From the NCBI RefSeq assembly GCF_026344135.1, contig NZ_JAPKNA010000006.1:186001-250000 (forward strand): 64,000 nt of DNA, read 5' to 3'. This document shows, piece by piece, positions 45,497-55,114 of this stretch (position 1 is its first letter; each line of letters begins with the position of its first letter). The position numbers and the translations under genes were made by a program. The notes beneath the pieces are model-generated. The model was not told where the DNA came from. It did not search any database and worked only from the letters and a program-made list of their open reading frames with translations. The stretch is from Alcaligenes parafaecalis. Its GTDB lineage: Bacteria > Pseudomonadota > Gammaproteobacteria > Burkholderiales > Burkholderiaceae_B.

Positions 45497-46243
45497 TCAG
45501 TACATATGCTGGCCGCCATTCATGGCGACATTACTACCCGTCATAAATCCGGCTGCTTCGCTGGCAATAAAAGTAACCAAGGCCGCGATTTCCTCCGGCT
45601 TGCCCAGACGGCCCACAGGAATGCCCGCGATGATGCTGTTACGCACATCTTCAGGCACAGCCATGACCATTTGCGTGGCCAGATAACCGGGGGAGATCGT
45701 ATTCACCGTCACGCCCTTGCGCGCCACTTCCTGAGCCAGCGCCTTGGTAAAGCCGTGCATCCCTGCCTTGGCGGCCGAGTAGTTGGTTTGACCAAACTGC
45801 CCCTTGCTGCCATTAATAGAAGAGATATTGATCACACGGCCCCAGCCACGCTCCAGCATGCTGTCAATAAAGGGCTTGGTGACGTTAAAGACCGAGTCCA
45901 GATTGACGCGCAAAACATCGTCCCATTTGTCTTTACTCAATTTGCGGAAGGTGCCGTCGCGCGTAATACCGGCGTTATTGATCAGGATGTCGACCTGCTG
46001 ACCATCCTTTGCAATCGCCCGCGCCATTTGCTGGCACGACTCGAAGTCCGCCACATCAACGTGATAGCCCTGGAACACATAGCCTGCGTCGGCCTGCTCT
46101 TTCAGCCAGATCTGGGCATCAGCATCGCTGCGCGAGTGAGTCACCAGAACATGGTGACCCGCATCATGCAAAGCACGGGCGATCTCTTGACCCAGACCGC
46201 CCATACCACCTGTCACCAACGCAGTGCGTTTAACCGTAGACAT
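45497..46243 (-). CDS. phaB: Acetoacetyl-CoA reductase
   Basis: The 248-residue SDR has TGGMGGLGQEIAR near its N-terminus, NNAGITRDGTF, INISSINGSKGQFGQ and YSAAKAG, all typical of PhaB. It reduces acetoacetyl-CoA to (R)-3-hydroxybutyryl-CoA with NADPH, giving the monomer for PhaC. The length matches the family (246-248). It starts five bases after the phasin stop. Confidence 0.94.
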   Translation of the reverse strand: MSTVKRTALVTGGMGGLGQEIARALHDAGHHVLVTHSRSDADAQIWLKEQADAGYVFQGYHVDVADFESCQQMARAIAKDGQQVDILINNAGITRDGTFRKLSKDKWDDVLRVNLDSVFNVTKPFIDSMLERGWGRVINISSINGSKGQFGQTNYSAAKAGMHGFTKALAQEVARKGVTVNTISPGYLATQMVMAVPEDVRNSIIAGIPVGRLGKPEEIAALVTFIASEAAGFMTGSNVAMNGGQHMY

Positions 46244-46248
46244 ACCGC

Positions 46249-46695
46249 TTATGCTCCCTTTTTAGTGTCAGAGGCGCTGGCAGCATTTGCCCAAGGTGCG
46301 CCCCACTGCTTGAAAATATCCATGACTGGCACAGCGGCGCTGGTGTTGCTGACCACGCCCATGACCGACTTCTGCCAGGCTTCCAGCGCTTCTTGCAAAC
46401 CGTTGGTGAACTCGGTCTGGTTCTGAATGGCCAGTTCATTGATGGTCTGGCTGTCATTCACACCGTGCTGGAACAAACGCCAGAAGGTGTCGGCAGGCAA
46501 GGTCGCCAGAGACTGCCAATTGCCGGTTTGCAGCAGGCCTTCAATTTCAGCCGTGGTCTGCTCCATGCTCCTCATGCTGCTTTTCTGTACGGACTCCAAC
46601 CAACGATGACCACCCGCCTGCAGCAGGCGGGTGATACGCAGTTGCAACTCAACATTAGCCTTGTACAGATCCAGGGGAAGTGTCTCCATGCTCAT
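46249..46695 (-). CDS. phaP: Phasin family protein
   Basis: The 148-residue protein has the amphipathic helical pattern of phasins (LYKANVELQLRITRLLQAGGHRWLE, given here in parts, and the later QNQTEFTNGLQEALEAWQ). Phasins coat PHB granules and limit their size. A disordered Ala/Lys end follows. The gene sits between the efflux genes and phaB, with an AAGGAG-like site before its ATG. Confidence 0.82.
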   Translation of the reverse strand: MSMETLPLDLYKANVELQLRITRLLQAGGHRWLESVQKSSMRSMEQTTAEIEGLLQTGNWQSLATLPADTFWRLFQHGVNDSQTINELAIQNQTEFTNGLQEALEAWQKSVMGVVSNTSAAVPVMDIFKQWGAPWANAASASDTKKGA

Positions 46696-46743
46696 CGAAA
46701 TCTCCTTAAAGGAAAAAAGTGCCCCCTGAGGGGGCCCAGTCCA

Positions 46744-47868
46744 TCAAGCCATCTGAGAGATGGTGTTACGAAAACGCCGCAGCGACAGGACAAACAGGGC
46801 TGTCCCAATCACCAGCAGGGCTAAAAAGGGTTGCCATACGGTTTCAATACCAGCACCGCGGAACAATATGGCCTGCCCTAAAGACACGAAGTGCGTAGTG
46901 GGGGCCAGTTGCATCAGGTTTTGCACAATTTCCGGCATGCTCTCACGGGGCGTGCGACCGCCCGAGAGCAAGTTCATGGGCAACAAGGTCAACATCAGGA
47001 GCAAACCGAATTGCGGCATGCTGCGCGACAAGGTGGCCAGATAAATACCCATGGAGGTCATGGCAAACAGACACAGCACCGCACCACACAAGAACAGCGG
47101 GATAGAACCTTCAATAGGAACGCCCAACAATCCGCGCACCACAAAATTGAGCGAAGCCGCCGTGGCAATCAGCACCACCAGACCCATCGCCGTGACTTTG
47201 GAGGCCATGATCTCGCCCGGTGTAACGGGCATCACCAGCAAGTGTTCGATGGTGCCGTGCTCACGCTCCCGAATCAGGGCAGCCCCGGTCAGGATGATGG
47301 ACAACATGGCCACCGAGTTGATGACCTCGGCAATACTGCCGAACCAGGCTTTTTCCAGTGTGGGGTTAAAACGAATCCGCAAGGCCAGATCCACCGGCAA
47401 GGTATCAATGCTGCGATAACGCCGCACGAACTCGTTGACCTCGCCCATCACCACCTGCTGGATGTAGTTATTGCCGGTAAAAGCCTGACTCATGCGGGTA
47501 GCATCAATGTTCAATTGCACTTCAGGACTGCGCCCGGCCAGCACGTCACGCTGAAAATTGGGGGGAATATTCAGCACAAAGGTGAACGCCCCCGTATCCA
47601 TGCCCGAGTCCATTTCTCCGTACTCGATCATGTGCGGGTGAATGAATTCCGGCGGATAAAAGGCCGAGGTAATACGGGCCGACAAAGGGCTTTGATCCTG
47701 ATCCACAATCGCAATCGGTGCGTTGTTCAGGGTTTCCGGCTGGGCCGTTGCCGAGGTGTAAATCGAGACCGAGAACACATATACGATGAGCAGCAACATC
47801 ATGGGGTCGCGCGCCAGGCTCCACAGCTCTTTGCGACCCAGCAACAGCACATTCTTGAGTTTTCTCAT
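46744..47868 (-). CDS. yhhJ: ABC-2 type transporter permease (YhhJ-like)
   Basis: The 374-residue membrane protein has an N-terminal membrane segment, a periplasmic region of about 130 residues, and five more segments near the C-terminus. ALIREREHGTIEHLLVMPVTP is the ABC-2 permease coupling-helix region, shown here in its conserved form. The length equals E. coli YhhJ (about 375). It follows the RbbA-like gene directly and should form the second permease half of the exporter. Confidence 0.88.
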   Translation of the reverse strand: MRKLKNVLLLGRKELWSLARDPMMLLLIVYVFSVSIYTSATAQPETLNNAPIAIVDQDQSPLSARITSAFYPPEFIHPHMIEYGEMDSGMDTGAFTFVLNIPPNFQRDVLAGRSPEVQLNIDATRMSQAFTGNNYIQQVVMGEVNEFVRRYRSIDTLPVDLALRIRFNPTLEKAWFGSIAEVINSVAMLSIILTGAALIREREHGTIEHLLVMPVTPGEIMASKVTAMGLVVLIATAASLNFVVRGLLGVPIEGSIPLFLCGAVLCLFAMTSMGIYLATLSRSMPQFGLLLMLTLLPMNLLSGGRTPRESMPEIVQNLMQLAPTTHFVSLGQAILFRGAGIETVWQPFLALLVIGTALFVLSLRRFRNTISQMA

Positions 47869-47869
47869 C

Positions 47870-50611
47870 TCACTTCTCCTGCTTTTTCAGCAGCATGACT
47901 GCCGCACCCAACACCACCGGAATCGCCAAAAGCAAAGCGAACAAAGCACCATGCAGATCCGAGAAAGTCAGCGCCTTGTTAAATACCCCGCGACTGATGT
48001 TGAACATATGGGTGGCCGGGTAAACTTCGCCCGCCCAGCGGCTGATCCCTTCCATGGAAGACACCGGATTCAACAAACCGGACAGTTGCGTGGCGGGCAG
48101 CATGGTGCCAATCATGGCAAAGAACATGGCCGCGATCTGGCTTTGCGTCACGGTGGACGCCACCAGACCCATGCCGGTTGAGATCACGCAGAACATCAAG
48201 GTCGCCACACTCAGGGTCAGGAAACTGCCCTTGATCGGTACATCAAAGACCGTGATCGCCAATAGACACATGCACAAAAAGTTGATCATCGCCAAGCCGA
48301 TATAGGGAATCTGCTTGCCCAGCAGAAACTCCACTCGCGTCACCGGCGTGACGTACAGATTGATGATGGAACCCAACTCTTTTTCGCGTACCACGGACAG
48401 CGCCGTCAACATGGCAGGCAGCATCAGCAAGAGCACCGGAATCACCGCGGGCACCATGGCGGGCAAGCTCTTGACGTCCGGGTTGTAACGGTAACGGTCC
48501 TGAATACTGGCGGGCACTACCAAGGCCCCTGCCCCCAGGCGCTCCTTGGCCTGCGTAATCAGCCATTGCTGGTGCATGGCTTTGACGTAGCCTTGAATGG
48601 TCTCGGCGCGGGTTGGCATGGAGCCATCGACCCAGGCGGCAATTTCTGGTTTGCTGCCGCGCAGAACATCACGGCCAAAGCCGGGCGGGATTTCAATCGC
48701 CAGCGCAATCTTGCCGCGCCGCATTCTGTTGTCCAGGTCCTCGTAATCTGTCAGCGGCGGCTGCTCCAGAAAATAACGGGAACCGGACAGGTTCAAAGCA
48801 TAGTTCTGGCTGATGCTAGTTTGATCGCGGTCCAGCACGGCGTAGCGCAAATCCTCTACGTCCAGTGTGATACCAAAACCCATCACAAACAGCAAAATCA
48901 GGGAACCGGCCAGGGCCAGGGTCGCTCGTACCGGGTCCCGACGTAGCTCCAGCGCCTCGCGCCAGGTGTAGCTTAGTAGACGCTGCAAGCTGAAACGGTC
49001 TGGTTTGCCGCCATGTTCCTGTTCATCAGAAACCACGGCCTGTTCTGTCGCGGCTTCCACTTCTGGCTCAGGACCACTCGCTTCCAGCAGGTAGCCGATA
49101 AAAGCCTCTTCCAGATCAGCAGCACCGCGTTTTTTAACCAGATTGGCCGGTGTGTCGCTATCCAGCACTTTACCAGCATGCATCATGGACATGCGGTCGC
49201 AACGCTCGGCCTCGTTCATGAAGTGGGTCGAGATAAAGATCGTGACCTTGTCGCGGCGGGATAACTCAATCAGCAAGCGCCAGAAATTATCACGTGCTAC
49301 CGGGTCCACGCCGGAGGTGGGTTCATCCAGGATCAGCAGCTCGGGTTTATGCACCATCGCGACTGCCAAAGACAAACGCTGACGCATCCCCAAAGGAATG
49401 GCGTCAGGCAGGCGATCCAGAATCTGCCCCAGATCAAAGCGCTCCACCATCTCGGCGACACGAGCCTCAACCTCCTCGGCAGGAACGTGGAAAAGCTGAG
49501 CGTGCAGCACCAGGTTTTGTCGTACGGTCAGTTCGCTATACAGGGAGAAAGCCTGCGACATATAACCCACGCGACGGCGGGTATCAATGTCTTTAGGATT
49601 CACCTCGTGACCGAACAGCCAGGCCTGACCTTCAGACGCGGGCAACAGCCCGGTCAGCATCTTCATGGTGGTGGACTTGCCACAACCATTCGAGCCCAGG
49701 AAGCCGAAAATCTCCCCGCGTCGGATGCGGAAGGACACGCTGTCGACAGCCGTAAAGTCACCAAAACGAATCGTCAGCCCTTCGGCTTCAATTGCGATAT
49801 CGTCGGCATCCACCTCCAGAGGCGGAATTTCTACTGCTTTATGGCCTTGGCGTTTGTCGTCAGGCAGCAAGCGGATAAAGGCCTGCTCCAGACTTTTACT
49901 TTCGGTACGCTCCAGCAATTCCTTGGGCGTGCCGGTAGCCAGAATCTGGCCATCATCCATCGCCACCAGCCAGTCAAAGCGCTGGGCTTCGTCCATATAG
50001 GCGGTGGCCACAATTACGCTCATGCTGGGTCGTTCGATGCGAATACGCTCGATCAAGTCCCAGAACTGCTTGCGAGCCAAGGGGTCAACACCGGTGGTGG
50101 GTTCGTCCAGCAGCAGAAAATCCGGGTCGTGAATCAGTGCGCAGCACAGACCCAGCTTTTGTTTCATACCACCGGACAACTTGCCAGCCGGACGGGTCAA
50201 AAAGGGATACAGGCCCGTGCTACGCGTCAAGTCATCAATGCGACGGCGACGCTCGGCGGCATCATGCCCAAACAGGCGGCCAAAGAACTGCAAGTTCTCT
50301 TCCACCGACAAGGTGGGATACAGGTTCTTGCCCAGACCTTGAGGCATGTAGGCAATGCGCGGGCAAATCTGGTCGCGATGGCTTTTTTCCGCCATATCGC
50401 CACCCAGCACTTCAATGCGCCCTTCCTGAATGACGCGAGCACCCGCCAGCAGGGACAGCAAGCTGGATTTACCCACGCCGTCAGGACCAATCAGTCCGAC
50501 CATGCAAGCGGCAGGAACATCCAGGCTTAAACGATCCAGTGCGAGCGTGTCGCCATAACGCTGACTAAGCTCAACAACGCGAGCAACGGCCGCCGCTTGC
50601 TGCTTGGGCAT
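47870..50611 (-). CDS. rbbA: RbbA-like ABC protein: two ATPase domains fused to an ABC-2 permease
   Basis: This 913-residue fusion has ATPase 1 (about 10-235; Walker A GPDGVGKSS, signature LSGGMKQK, Walker B LLLDEPTTGVDP) and ATPase 2 (about 270-500; Walker A GSNGCGKSTT, Walker B LILDEPTSGVDP). The second signature is degenerate (PLGMRQRLS). The permease follows from about 545 with the REKELGSI coupling motif. The length matches E. coli RbbA (911), a ribosome-associated ATPase encoded between yhiI and yhhJ, and the gene order is the same here. With HlyD-like and NodT-like partners an efflux role is more likely. Substrate unknown. Confidence 0.88.
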   Translation of the reverse strand: MPKQQAAAVARVVELSQRYGDTLALDRLSLDVPAACMVGLIGPDGVGKSSLLSLLAGARVIQEGRIEVLGGDMAEKSHRDQICPRIAYMPQGLGKNLYPTLSVEENLQFFGRLFGHDAAERRRRIDDLTRSTGLYPFLTRPAGKLSGGMKQKLGLCCALIHDPDFLLLDEPTTGVDPLARKQFWDLIERIRIERPSMSVIVATAYMDEAQRFDWLVAMDDGQILATGTPKELLERTESKSLEQAFIRLLPDDKRQGHKAVEIPPLEVDADDIAIEAEGLTIRFGDFTAVDSVSFRIRRGEIFGFLGSNGCGKSTTMKMLTGLLPASEGQAWLFGHEVNPKDIDTRRRVGYMSQAFSLYSELTVRQNLVLHAQLFHVPAEEVEARVAEMVERFDLGQILDRLPDAIPLGMRQRLSLAVAMVHKPELLILDEPTSGVDPVARDNFWRLLIELSRRDKVTIFISTHFMNEAERCDRMSMMHAGKVLDSDTPANLVKKRGAADLEEAFIGYLLEASGPEPEVEAATEQAVVSDEQEHGGKPDRFSLQRLLSYTWREALELRRDPVRATLALAGSLILLFVMGFGITLDVEDLRYAVLDRDQTSISQNYALNLSGSRYFLEQPPLTDYEDLDNRMRRGKIALAIEIPPGFGRDVLRGSKPEIAAWVDGSMPTRAETIQGYVKAMHQQWLITQAKERLGAGALVVPASIQDRYRYNPDVKSLPAMVPAVIPVLLLMLPAMLTALSVVREKELGSIINLYVTPVTRVEFLLGKQIPYIGLAMINFLCMCLLAITVFDVPIKGSFLTLSVATLMFCVISTGMGLVASTVTQSQIAAMFFAMIGTMLPATQLSGLLNPVSSMEGISRWAGEVYPATHMFNISRGVFNKALTFSDLHGALFALLLAIPVVLGAAVMLLKKQEK

Positions 50612-50614
50612 GGT

Positions 50615-51697
50615 TTACTCCGTCAAGGTAGAAGTCAGCGACTCAGGCCAACTGGCATTGGGGTCCAGCTTCACCCAGGCCACACCGGGCAAGCCGGTCT
50701 TGACTTGCTCCAGGTGCTTTTTCAGCAATTCAGGGGCAATCTGGGCCTTGACGCGGAACATCAGCTTTTGGCGCTCCGAGGCAGTTTCTACGCTCTTGGG
50801 CGTGAACTGGGCCGAGCTGGCCACGAAGGACACCGTAGCGGGGACCGGAATATTAGGGATGGCATCCAGCACCAGACGAACTTCGGTCCCCAGAGCGACC
50901 TTGCCCGCCACTTCGCTAGGCAGGAAGAAGGTCATGTACACATCGGACAGGTCCAGCACGTTCAGCACACGACCACCGGCACCCAGCACTTCACCGGGTT
51001 GAGCAACGCGGAATTGCACACGGCCATCGCGGGGGCTGACCAGCTTGCTGTCGCGCAAGTCGGCTTCGATACGGGCGACAGCGGCCGTGGCGGCTTCCAC
51101 GGCAGAACGTGCGCCAATCAACTGAGCTTTAGCAGCGTTAATAGCGGCTTCTGCTGCGGTGGCCTGGGCCTTGGTAGCAGCAACGGCAGCCTGAGCACCA
51201 CGCACACGGGCGCGGTCATCATCCAGTTCCTGAGCCGAGGCGGCGCCTTCTTTGGACAAGGTGGTGGAACGGGCCAGACGACGTTGGGCCGCATCCAGCT
51301 CCGACTCACGCTGACCAATCAAAGCTTTGGCGGCGATGGCATCACTTTCACGCAAGGCCACTTGAGCCTCAGAGGCAGCCACATTGTTTTCTGCCTGACG
51401 CAAACCGGCTACCGCTTCATCCCGAGCCGCTTCCAGGCTGTCTTGCTGCATGATGGCCAGAACCTCGCCTTCCTTCACGAAGTCGCCTTCATGAGCGGCA
51501 ATGCTCTGGATACGGCCGGCAAACTTGGTGGAGATATCAATCTCGGTGGCTTCGATACGGCCATTGCCGCTCACAAAGCCTTCTCCCGGGCCAGTGTTGG
51601 ACATTTTCTGCCATGCCCACCAACCCAGGCCAAGAACCCCAGCAACGATCAGGACAGGAACAAGATTTTTTTTCAAAGAGGAAGATTGTTTGCTCAT
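50615..51697 (-). CDS. yhiI: HlyD/membrane fusion protein (YhiI-like)
   Basis: The 360-residue periplasmic adaptor has an N-terminal membrane anchor (VPVLIVAGVLGLGWWAW), a lipoyl/barrel-sandwich half (GRIQSIAAHEGDFVKEGEVLA), a long alpha-helical hairpin rich in Ala and Gln (about 90-210), and the second lipoyl half (LVSPRDGRVQFRVAQPGEVL). It links the RbbA/YhhJ transporter to the outer membrane NodT-type channel. It overlaps the NodT-type gene by four bases and precedes rbbA by three. Confidence 0.9.
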   Translation of the reverse strand: MSKQSSSLKKNLVPVLIVAGVLGLGWWAWQKMSNTGPGEGFVSGNGRIEATEIDISTKFAGRIQSIAAHEGDFVKEGEVLAIMQQDSLEAARDEAVAGLRQAENNVAASEAQVALRESDAIAAKALIGQRESELDAAQRRLARSTTLSKEGAASAQELDDDRARVRGAQAAVAATKAQATAAEAAINAAKAQLIGARSAVEAATAAVARIEADLRDSKLVSPRDGRVQFRVAQPGEVLGAGGRVLNVLDLSDVYMTFFLPSEVAGKVALGTEVRLVLDAIPNIPVPATVSFVASSAQFTPKSVETASERQKLMFRVKAQIAPELLKKHLEQVKTGLPGVAWVKLDPNASWPESLTSTLTE

Positions 51698-53199
51698 AGC
51701 TGGCTCGAGGATGGATCCGAAGTAGAGGAGTTATGGGTGTTGGTCAGGGGCTCGGCGGGGTCCAGACCACCGCCCAAGGCGCTATACATGGCAATCTGGC
51801 TGGCCAGAAGCGCACGGCGCGTTTGCACGACTTGCTGCTCCACATCCAGCAAATCGCGCTGCGCATCCAGCACTTCCAGATAAGCGGCCGAGCCGTTGTC
51901 GTAACGCATTTGTGCCAAACGAGCGCGCTCGGTCTGGGCGCTTCGGGCCACTAACTGGACTTCCAGTTGCTGACTTAACCAATGACGGGTCGACAAGGCG
52001 TCTGACACTTCACGGAAGGCGGTTTGAATCGCTTTCTCGTACTCGGCAACACGCATGTCACGACGTACATAAGAGACGTCCAGATTGGCGCTGCGACGGC
52101 CGCCGTCAAAAATAGGCAGGGAAATGGTGGGGGCGAACATCCAGGCCTTGCTGCCTGAATCAAACAAGCCATCCAGCTCGGCACTGGCCGTACCAAAATT
52201 GCCTGTCAAGGCGATGCGCGGGAAGAAAGCGGCTCGCGCGGCACCAATATTGGCATTGGCCGCACGCAGCTTGTGTTCAGCTGCAATAATGTCGGGACGC
52301 CACATCATCAGGTCTGAAGGCAGGCCGGGGGCCAGTTCAGCCAGCATGACGTTTTCATTCAATGGCGCGCCAGTTGGGGAAACTCCAGGGTCTGCACCCA
52401 ATAGCTGCTGCAGAGCATGCAGTTGCACAGCACGTTGCTGCTCCAACTGGGCCAGCATGGACTGGGCCTGGGTCAGCAAGGTTTGCACCTGGGTCACATC
52501 CAGTTTGGACGTTGCTCCTACCTCGTAGCGGCGGGAGAAAATACGGTAGGACTCCTGACGAGTCTCTACACTTTTACGAGCGATCTGCACACGCTCGTCC
52601 AGCTCGCGCACCACAATATAGTTATTGGCCACTTGCGAGACCAGAGCCACATGAACGGCTTGTCGGCCCGCTTCGGTCGCCAGCCAGCCTTGCAAGGCGG
52701 CATCTTCCAGACTACGGACCCGCCCCCACAAATCCAGTTCCCAACTGGTCAACCCGACTTGAGCGCGGTAATCGCCTCCCGTTACGGCCTGGCCGCTAGG
52801 ATTCATATCCCCCGGCACGCGCGAACGAGCGGTCTGACCACCTACAGTAAATTCCGGGAAGCGTTCGCTACGCTGCAAATTCAGCATGGCGCGAGCCTCA
52901 TCCACCCGCAGGACCGCCACGCGCATATCGCGGTTATTTTCCAGTGCGGTCTCAATGAGCTTGCCCAGAACCGGATCTTTAAAGTACTCGCGCCAGCCCA
53001 AGTCGCGAGCTCGTACCGCAGTGGCCGAGCCAGCCGACAGGTCTGAATAGGCTTGCGGAACAGGGGAAGCTGGCTGATCGTAATCGGGCGCCATCGAGGC
53101 GCAACCCGCCAGGGTGACCAGCAAGGCAGCCAGCGCGAAATGAGGGCGACGCGCAGCGCTTCGGTGCTTGAGACTCAAATCGTAGGTCTGTGGGGCCAT
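51694..53199 (-). CDS. NodT family outer membrane efflux lipoprotein
   Basis: The 501-residue TolC-like channel is of the NodT/OprM branch. Its signal peptide has the lipobox LAGC (Cys about 33), and two outer-membrane efflux repeats (about 75-270 and 290-485) give the coiled-coil tunnel; NNRDMRVAVLRVDEARA and PDIIAAEHKLRAANANIGAARA are typical stretches, quoted in part. It is the first gene of the four-gene efflux set, whose E. coli counterpart lacks a dedicated outer membrane gene. Confidence 0.9.
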   Translation of the reverse strand: MAPQTYDLSLKHRSAARRPHFALAALLVTLAGCASMAPDYDQPASPVPQAYSDLSAGSATAVRARDLGWREYFKDPVLGKLIETALENNRDMRVAVLRVDEARAMLNLQRSERFPEFTVGGQTARSRVPGDMNPSGQAVTGGDYRAQVGLTSWELDLWGRVRSLEDAALQGWLATEAGRQAVHVALVSQVANNYIVVRELDERVQIARKSVETRQESYRIFSRRYEVGATSKLDVTQVQTLLTQAQSMLAQLEQQRAVQLHALQQLLGADPGVSPTGAPLNENVMLAELAPGLPSDLMMWRPDIIAAEHKLRAANANIGAARAAFFPRIALTGNFGTASAELDGLFDSGSKAWMFAPTISLPIFDGGRRSANLDVSYVRRDMRVAEYEKAIQTAFREVSDALSTRHWLSQQLEVQLVARSAQTERARLAQMRYDNGSAAYLEVLDAQRDLLDVEQQVVQTRRALLASQIAMYSALGGGLDPAEPLTNTHNSSTSDPSSSQL

Positions 53200-53257
53200 T
53201 GTAAAAAATGCCTAATGAGAAAAAGGGAAACTGCCGTCAAGACAAAACAGCACGTCA

Positions 53258-53279
53258 GCGATGGGCTTGCGCCTATCGC
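53258..53279 (-). terminator. Possible terminator between phaC and the efflux genes
   Basis: GCGATGGGC and GCCTATCGC form a 9-bp stem with one G-T wobble around TTGC. On the minus strand a weak T-rich tail (TGTTTTGTC) follows. It could separate phaC from the downstream efflux genes. Confidence 0.4.
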
Positions 53280-53335
53280 CGACATAACACAGAGCGACAA
53301 GCTCACTGTTTAGCGAGCTTGCATGACCTGACTGC

Positions 53336-55090
53336 TTACTTCACTAATACGTATTGACCGGGCGCAGGGCCCACCGGGGCAAAGCCTTGCTTGGCCGCCC
53401 CCATTTGCGGTGGCTTCACGTCTGCACCGGAGCGAGCTTTCAGCCACTCGGTCCAGGCGGACCACCAGGAGCCCGGATGCGAGGCCGCTTGTGCCTGCCA
53501 CTCGTCCACCAGAACAGGAGCAGTGCCTGCGGCTCGGGTATGGATCTGATACTTGCGACGCGGATGGCCGGGTTCGCTGACAATTCCGGCGTTGTGACCA
53601 CCTGTGGTCAAGACAAAGGTGATCTCGGCAGGAACCAGATAATGCAGCTTGTAAACCGAACGCCAGGGTGCGACGTGATCGGAAACGGTGCCCACGCAAA
53701 AAACAGGCAAATTGATTTGCGCCAGAGAAACGATACGGCCTTCAACCGGATAACGGTTTTGACTTAAATCATTATTCAAATACAAGCGGCGCAAATATTG
53801 CGAGTGCATGGTGGCAGGCATACGTGTGGCATCTGCATTCCAGGCCATTAAATCGTTCAAGGGACGACGTTCGCCCAATAAATATTTATTGATCATAGGC
53901 GCCCACAATAAATCAGCAGAACGCAACATTTGAAATGCGGCTTCCATCTGATTGGCGCGTAAAAACCCTTCATCGGCCATCTGCGCTTCCAGCAGGCTGA
54001 CCTGGCTTTCGTCAATGAACAGGGACAGATCGCCAGGCTCGGAGAAGTCGGTTTGAGCGGCGAAGAAAGTCAGGGAAGCCAGCCTGTCGTCCCCATCGCG
54101 TGCCATGGCGGCCGCCGCGATAGCCAGCAAGGTGCCACCCAGGCAGTAGCCGGTAGCATGCACTTTCTGGCCTGGAACAATGGCATTGACGGCATCCAGA
54201 CTGGCTTTCCAGCCCAGACGAATGTAGTCGTCCATGCCAAAGGCATGGTCCTTGGCATCGGGGTTTTTCCAGGACAGGCAAAACACTGTATGGCCCTGGT
54301 CGACCAGGTATTTGATCAGCGAATTCTGCTGAGACAGATCCAGAATGTAGTACTTCATGATCCAGGCCGGAACGATCAAAATAGGCTCTGGGTGTACTAG
54401 TTTCGTGGTGGGGGTGTATTGAATCAGCTCCACCAGCTCATTGCGCAACACCACCTTGCCTGGTGTCGCCGCCAAATCCTTCCCTACCGTGAAATCTTCC
54501 GTACCGACAGGAGGCTCGCCCGCGAACTGGGCCTGCATATCCTGCTGCCAATGCTCCAGACCACGGCTGAAGTTATCCCCTTGCTCTGCCAGGGTTTTAT
54601 CCCATACCAAAGGATTGGTCAGTGCGAAATTGCTGGGGCTGAGCATGTTCAGCCATTGCTCGGCACCAAAGGCAATCAACTGTTGATGATGGGGTTCTAC
54701 CCCTGCCACACCCTCGGTTGCGCTTTGCCACCATTGCTGCTGCGCCTGATAGGTTTGCCGCAACAAATTAAAGGGCCAGCGGTCCCAGGCGGGATCCGCA
54801 AACCGGCGGTCTGTCTGAGCGGGGGGGGTTGCTTGAGCAGGGGCTTGCGCAGGAAGCTGGGCAGAGGCGGCCAGCTCCTCGCTCCAGTCACGGAACAACT
54901 GTTCCCACTGACTAAGGGCCAACTGCCGTAATTGTTCTTGTTTGCCGGGACTCAGGGTCAGATGACGTATCCAGTCCATCCAGGCCATGAACTGCGATTC
55001 GGGGGAGATGGAGCTCCAGATACGGGCCCAGGCGGCTCGTGCGGATGCGTCTAAATGCTCAGTCTGATCGATGCACTGCCTGCTTACCAT
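53336..55090 (-). CDS. phaC: Class I poly(3-hydroxyalkanoate) synthase
   Basis: The 584-residue PHA synthase polymerises (R)-3-hydroxybutyryl-CoA at the granule surface. The lipase-like box GYCLGG holds the catalytic Cys (about 321), with the Asp in VGTVSDHVAPW and the His in TTGGHNAGI. The N-terminal domain and the length fit class I enzymes (about 590), which work without PhaE or PhaR subunits. ATG 55090 has GGAG six bases upstream; the ATG at 55114 would add eight residues without a ribosome site. It diverges from a TetR-type gene and is separated from phaPBA by the efflux genes. Confidence 0.95.
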   Translation of the reverse strand: MVSRQCIDQTEHLDASARAAWARIWSSISPESQFMAWMDWIRHLTLSPGKQEQLRQLALSQWEQLFRDWSEELAASAQLPAQAPAQATPPAQTDRRFADPAWDRWPFNLLRQTYQAQQQWWQSATEGVAGVEPHHQQLIAFGAEQWLNMLSPSNFALTNPLVWDKTLAEQGDNFSRGLEHWQQDMQAQFAGEPPVGTEDFTVGKDLAATPGKVVLRNELVELIQYTPTTKLVHPEPILIVPAWIMKYYILDLSQQNSLIKYLVDQGHTVFCLSWKNPDAKDHAFGMDDYIRLGWKASLDAVNAIVPGQKVHATGYCLGGTLLAIAAAAMARDGDDRLASLTFFAAQTDFSEPGDLSLFIDESQVSLLEAQMADEGFLRANQMEAAFQMLRSADLLWAPMINKYLLGERRPLNDLMAWNADATRMPATMHSQYLRRLYLNNDLSQNRYPVEGRIVSLAQINLPVFCVGTVSDHVAPWRSVYKLHYLVPAEITFVLTTGGHNAGIVSEPGHPRRKYQIHTRAAGTAPVLVDEWQAQAASHPGSWWSAWTEWLKARSGADVKPPQMGAAKQGFAPVGPAPGQYVLVK

Positions 55091-55114
55091 TGCCACTCCG
55101 CAAAAAGTACACAT

